Positions 60,696-64,000 of a stretch of DNA of 64,000 bases are shown one piece after another. This DNA is from an uncultured Granulosicoccus sp. (GTDB taxonomy: Bacteria; Pseudomonadota; Gammaproteobacteria; Granulosicoccales; Granulosicoccaceae). Each line of letters begins with the position of its first letter. The stretch's first letter is position 1. The DNA is taken from positions 1 through 64,000 of the forward strand of contig CANLXI010000011.1 of assembly GCA_947495035.1 (NCBI GenBank), in the 5' to 3' direction. Made by a program: the position numbers and the translations under genes. The notes under the pieces were generated by a model. It did no database searches. It was not told where the DNA came from and was given only the letters and a program-made list of their open reading frames with translations.

Positions 60696-61196
60696 TCAAT
60701 AAGCCCCTTCGCTATAGATCAGTTCATAGCTGTGACTGTAGATCTCCAGGATGTTTCCGAAGGGGTCTTCCATGTAGATCATGCGATAGGGCTTTTCACC
60801 AGGGTAGTAGTATCGCGGTTCCTTCATGCGTCGTTTGCCACCGGCGACGACGATCTTCTCGGCCAGGCCTTCCACGTCGGGATCCTGCACGCTGAAGTGG
60901 AAAATACCCGTTTTCCAGTATTCGAAGTTGTCTTCGGGGTTGGTCTGACCCTTGAACTCGAACAGCTCGATGCCGACGCGATCACCGGTAGACAGGTGAG
61001 CGATGCGGAAATGTTCCCAGTTGCTACCGAAGACATCGCTGCACATCTCGCCGATCGCACTGTCGTCTTCGACGATCTCGGTCGGTTTCATGATCAGATA
61101 CCAGCCCAGGGTCTGTGTATAGAATTCGACGGCCTTGTCCAGGTCCGGTACCGAAATACCGATGTGAGAGAAACTGCGGGGATAGTTGGTGGGCAT
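60696..61196 (-). CDS. VOC family protein (glyoxalase/dioxygenase fold)
   Basis: 166 residues. AGGAGG 6 nt upstream fixes ATG 61196. The VOC fold is seen from SHIGISVPDLDKAVEFYTQTLGW and the late PFGNILEIYS; metal-site candidates are His (SHIGI), His (IFHFSV) and Glu (LEIYS). Members include lactoylglutathione lyases and extradiol dioxygenases; substrate not determined. It is divergent from the LysR gene. Confidence 0.88.
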   Translation of the reverse strand: MPTNYPRSFSHIGISVPDLDKAVEFYTQTLGWYLIMKPTEIVEDDSAIGEMCSDVFGSNWEHFRIAHLSTGDRVGIELFEFKGQTNPEDNFEYWKTGIFHFSVQDPDVEGLAEKIVVAGGKRRMKEPRYYYPGEKPYRMIYMEDPFGNILEIYSHSYELIYSEGAY

Positions 61197-61243
61197 GAGT
61201 GCCTCCTGTGTTGATTCGTTCTGTAGTGTATGGAGCACCATGC

Positions 61244-61261
61244 ATGATGTAAAATTATCAT
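61244..61261. promoter_or_regulatory. LysR-type operator between VOC and LysR genes
   Basis: ATGAT (61244-61248) and ATCAT (61257-61261) flank an 8-bp AT-rich core that includes TAAAAT. A short dyad in an AT-rich patch of the divergent intergenic region is what a LysR regulator usually binds. Confidence 0.45.
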
Positions 61262-61288
61262 TTGAAATGCAGATGAGTACATTTCGTG

Positions 61289-62161
61289 ATGATAAATCCG
61301 GTCTGGCTACGGACCTTCTGTACCCTTGTCGAGGTGTCGCATTTCACGCGAACGGCCGAGCAGCTGAACATGACGCAGTCCGGTGTCAGTCAGCATGTGC
61401 GCAAGCTGGAAGAACAACTCGGCCAGGCACTGTTGCTCAGACAGGGCAAACGTTTCGCGCTGACCGATTCCGGTGAGCGTGTCTATCAGGAGGGGCGCGA
61501 CATCATCAGCTCACTGTCGGAGCTGGGAAATCGTCTGCAGGCAGATCCCGAGTACGAAGGCAGTGTGCGCCTGGCCTCTCCGGGCAGTGTCGGGCTCAAG
61601 CTCTATCGCCATCTGCTGCAGTTGCAGGTGCAGCATTCGGCGTTGCTGATCGACTATCGCTTTGCACCGAACCGGGAAGTGCAGGACATGATCGCCGAAC
61701 GCCGGGTGGATATCGGTTTCATGACCAGTCCGGCGACGCTGGATGATGTCAGCTGTCAGCCGATGGCGGAAGAGGAGTTGTTACTGGTGACGCCAGAAGG
61801 AGTCAGTGAGCCGGCCTGGGAGCAGTTGCTGGCACTGGGTTTCATCGACCATCCCGATGGGGCGCACCATGCCGGTCTGCTGCTGGCAGCCAACTATCCG
61901 GAGTTTCGGCACAGCAAGCAGTTCAGACAAGCCGGTTTCTCCAATCAGATCACGCTGATACTCGAGCCGGTGAGTCTGGGCCTGGGCTTTACCGTGCTGC
62001 CACGTCACGCGGTCGAGGCCTCTGACAAGGCCGATTGCGTGGCGCTGCACCGACTGCCCGGAAAAGTCAGCGAAACCCTGTATCTGGCCTATCACACTCG
62101 CCAGCCGCTACCGGCCAGAGTGCGAACCGTCATTGCCGAGGCACGATCCTGCCTCGCCTAA
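61289..62161 (+). CDS. LysR family transcriptional regulator
   Basis: 290 residues. The helix-turn-helix NPVWLRTFCTLVEVSHFTRTAEQLNMTQSGVSQHVRKLE is present at the N-terminus and the substrate-binding domain follows (GSVRLASPGSVGLKLY, MIAERRVDIGFM, LGFTVLPRHAVE). It probably controls the divergent VOC gene. GTG 61286 is an equivalent alternative start. Confidence 0.93.
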   Translation: MINPVWLRTFCTLVEVSHFTRTAEQLNMTQSGVSQHVRKLEEQLGQALLLRQGKRFALTDSGERVYQEGRDIISSLSELGNRLQADPEYEGSVRLASPGSVGLKLYRHLLQLQVQHSALLIDYRFAPNREVQDMIAERRVDIGFMTSPATLDDVSCQPMAEEELLLVTPEGVSEPAWEQLLALGFIDHPDGAHHAGLLLAANYPEFRHSKQFRQAGFSNQITLILEPVSLGLGFTVLPRHAVEASDKADCVALHRLPGKVSETLYLAYHTRQPLPARVRTVIAEARSCLA

Positions 62162-62297
62162 CAGGCCGCGTCAGACCGCAGCTGATACCCACGACAGTTC
62201 CGCTGTTGAAGAGCGAGGCGCAGCCTTGCACGCCTGCCAGTCAAGCCAACTCAGGACGTTCAGGGCAATTCATGTCAAGTCCAGCTTCATCCACCGA

Positions 62298-62666
62298 TCA
62301 GGTATCGGCCGGCAGCGGCACCTCGATACGGTCGCCGTGACTGGGCGGCGTGGAGGTCACGAGGAATTCCAGATCTTCCGTCCCCTCATTGCCCAGTTGA
62401 TGAGGCACACCGGCTGCCACGTGCAGGCCCTGTCCGGGGCCCAGGTGGTATTCGATGCCATCGACTTCCAGCGTGGCCGTTCCTGACAGCACATGAAAAA
62501 ACTGTTCGGCGTGACGGTGTGAATGTCGAACTTCGCGACAACCGGGCGGCACGCGCTCCTGGATGACGCTCAGCCTGGCCGTCCTGGCCAGGTGGTAACC
62601 ATCACAGTGATCACCCCAGGTGTAATGCTCTGCATTGTCGATCGAGACCACGGTTCTGTCGTTCAC
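62298..62666 (-). CDS. Small cupin-domain protein
   Basis: 122 residues. A single conserved beta-barrel with the metal-binding first motif (CREVRHSHRHAEQFFHVLSG) and a second motif (GPGQGLHVAAGVPHQLGNEG). Three His and a Glu could bind a metal. Similar small proteins act as mannose-isomerase-like or sensory cupins. It starts 39 bp after tatD on the same strand. Confidence 0.88.
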   Translation of the reverse strand: MNDRTVVSIDNAEHYTWGDHCDGYHLARTARLSVIQERVPPGCREVRHSHRHAEQFFHVLSGTATLEVDGIEYHLGPGQGLHVAAGVPHQLGNEGTEDLEFLVTSTPPSHGDRIEVPLPADT

Positions 62667-62705
62667 GAATAACCCCGCTGCCGGTCAGGTGCCGCTTGTC
62701 TGCCT

Positions 62706-63500
62706 TCAGGCACTCTGACGCTTTGCCAACTCCGCGGCATCAGAGAACAGCGTGAAGAAATTGCTGGTCGTCGCCTCGGCCAGCTCTTCGAGCGGGATGT
62801 CGCGCAGCTCGGCAACGTATTCGGCCGTGTGGCGCACGAATGCCGGTTCGTTGGTCTTGCCGCGGTGCGGTACCGGCGCCAGATAGGGGGCATCGGTCTC
62901 TACCAGGATGCGATCCAGGGGGGCCTTGCGAGCCACTTCCTGAATGGCCTTGGCGCTCTTGAAGGTCACGATGCCGGAGAACGAGATGTAGAAACCGATG
63001 TCCAGCGCCTGCTTCGCCACTTCCCAGTCCTCGGCAAAGCAGTGCATGACGCCGCCGGCGTCGCGAGCCTGATGGTCGCGCAGGGTGTTCATGGTGTCCT
63101 CCGCAGCGGCCCGGGTGTGAATGATCAGCGGCTTGTTGCAACGTTTTGCCACCTCGATATGCCGGTGAAAGCGCTCATGCTGCCAGGTCAGATCACCTGT
63201 GCTGCGAAAGTAGTCAAGGCCGGTCTCGCCAATGGCGACAACTTCCTTTTCCGCCGCGGCACTCAGCAGTTCGTCAACCGTGGGCTCGTGGCCGCCTTCG
63301 GTGGTCGGGTGCACACCTACCGAGGCACTGATGGGGGCATGATCGCGGGCCAGCGTCAGGACATCGGGGAAGTTTTCCCAGCTGGTGGCGATACACAGCA
63401 TATGATTGATCTGGTTATCCGCAGCGTTCTGTAGAATGTCGGGCATCCGGTCCTGAAAATCCGGAAAATTGATATGGCAGTGCGAATCGACGAGTTGCAT
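62706..63500 (-). CDS. tatD: TatD family metal-dependent hydrolase
   Basis: 264 residues from ATG 63500. Metal ligands appear in order: VDSHCHIN, GETGLDYF, IHTRAA, MHCFAEDW and ETDAPYLAP. TatD enzymes are 3'-5' DNA exonucleases with roles in quality control; the family also includes YcfH-type members, so the gene symbol is approximate. It is divergent from proA with 77 bp between them. Confidence 0.9.
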   Translation of the reverse strand: MQLVDSHCHINFPDFQDRMPDILQNAADNQINHMLCIATSWENFPDVLTLARDHAPISASVGVHPTTEGGHEPTVDELLSAAAEKEVVAIGETGLDYFRSTGDLTWQHERFHRHIEVAKRCNKPLIIHTRAAAEDTMNTLRDHQARDAGGVMHCFAEDWEVAKQALDIGFYISFSGIVTFKSAKAIQEVARKAPLDRILVETDAPYLAPVPHRGKTNEPAFVRHTAEYVAELRDIPLEELAEATTSNFFTLFSDAAELAKRQSA

Positions 63501-63577
63501 GCAGAGTCGTGTCGTGGTGTTGTCGGATAATTGCGGGAATTGTACGTGGCATGGCCACGATTGAGTAGGAGTGACAA

Positions 63578-64000
63578 GTGGTGGCGTTGGACGATAACGA
63601 CAAGGGCGCGCAGGTGATCGAGCAGGTGCAGTTGATGGGCAAGGCTGCGCGAGCTGCCGCCGCTGCGCTGTCGGTTGCCGATACGGCTCAGAAGAATCAG
63701 GCTCTGCTGGCGATGGCGGATGCCATCGATGCCGCTGCACCGACGCTGCTGGCGGCCAATGCACAGGATCTCGAGGCGGCAACAGCCAAGGGCATTGACG
63801 CCGCTCTGCTGGACCGACTGGAATTGACACCGGCACGTATCGAGTCCATGGCAGACGGCCTGCGTAACGTGGCAGCCCAGGCCGATCCGGTCGGTGCCCT
63901 GTCCGCAACCGACCGTCGCCCATCCGGGCTGGAAATTTCCCGCATGCGAGTGCCCCTGGGCGTGATCGGTGTCATTTACGAATCGCGTCCCAATGTGACA
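63578..64000 (+). CDS. proA: Gamma-glutamyl phosphate reductase ProA, partial (3' end off window)
   Basis: The first 141 codons of ProA up to the window edge. [33 protein letters not shown] and [20 protein letters not shown] are family motifs; the last is the nucleotide-binding entry. GTG 63578 has AGGAG 6 nt upstream; GTG 63581 is next to it. It performs the second step of proline synthesis. Its proB partner is not visible. Confidence 0.93.
   Translation, partial: MVALDDNDKGAQVIEQVQLMGKAARAAAAALSVADTAQKNQALLAMADAIDAAAPTLLAANAQDLEAATAKGIDAALLDRLELTPARIESMADGLRNVAAQADPVGALSATDRRPSGLEISRMRVPLGVIGVIYESRPNVT

Overview
The window looks like chromosomal DNA of a free-living, probably marine gammaproteobacterium. 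The evidence is gene content and order: glnK-amtB beside ubiK and (further on) comM, a rhodanese-glutaredoxin-SecB run facing trmL, MSHA-type pilus genes, TRAP-TAXI transport, a GH16 glucanase lipoprotein, and tatD beside proA. A Granulosicoccus-like relative is a guess from overall flavour only. I see no transposase, integrase, tRNA, rRNA or CRISPR array. Two genes run off the ends: an unrecognised secreted repeat protein on the left and proA on the right.

Layout. 1-8.5 kb: the partial repeat protein, an M50 protease homologue, yaaA, a rhomboid protease, the glnK-amtB nitrogen operon with a terminator and a probable sigma-54 promoter, ubiK, and a DctB-like kinase with a short response regulator. 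9-14 kb: a TAXI binding protein and fused TRAP permease, which that two-component pair probably controls; then an XRE regulator divergent from an SDR dehydrogenase. 14-28 kb: an EF-hand protein, a sulfotransferase, comM, an O-antigen ligase-like protein with a long acidic tail, a cysteine desulfurase-like enzyme, Nudix, two LysE exporters, MarR, a lipoprotein, and a minus-strand run MFS-PqiA-AEC-LysE. 28-37 kb: an ABC exporter (LolD-like ATPase plus FtsX-like permease) coupled to an unknown gene, cytochrome b561 and a two-haem cytochrome c, a CPA2 antiporter, rhodanese-grx-secB and trmL.

37.1-47 kb holds the most striking locus: nine co-directional genes for a compact MSHA-like type IV pilus or secretion machine (AAA ATPase, secretin, assembly ATPase, inner-membrane platform, a large GspL-like protein, PilO-like, PilP/MshK-like and two prepilin-like proteins). 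From the secretin onward every gene overlaps the next, so the proteins are probably made by coupled translation. No major pilin, prepilin peptidase or retraction ATPase is present in the window.

47-57 kb: a gamma-glutamyltransferase homologue, a DUF1801 protein, and an amino-acid utilisation island in which a four-gene catabolic operon (2OG-Fe(II) oxygenase, XRE-cupin regulator, AhpD-like protein, NicX/M29-like protein) is divergent from a four-gene polar amino-acid ABC transporter. 57-64 kb: a GH16 lipoprotein with four FN3-like modules, a Fur-box-preceded siderophore-interacting protein, a VOC protein divergent from a LysR regulator, a cupin, tatD and proA.

A pattern that ordinary annotation does not explain is the number of short tandem arrays of unrelated sequence (units of 8, 9, 11, 12, 36/37 and 45 bp). 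Most begin close after the stop codon of a plus-strand gene. Four of them fill convergent gene junctions (14082-14292, 23950-24026, 49363-49560, 60428-60611), while several other convergent junctions carry hairpins instead. The two largest convergent arrays each pass through three sub-families of the same unit length.
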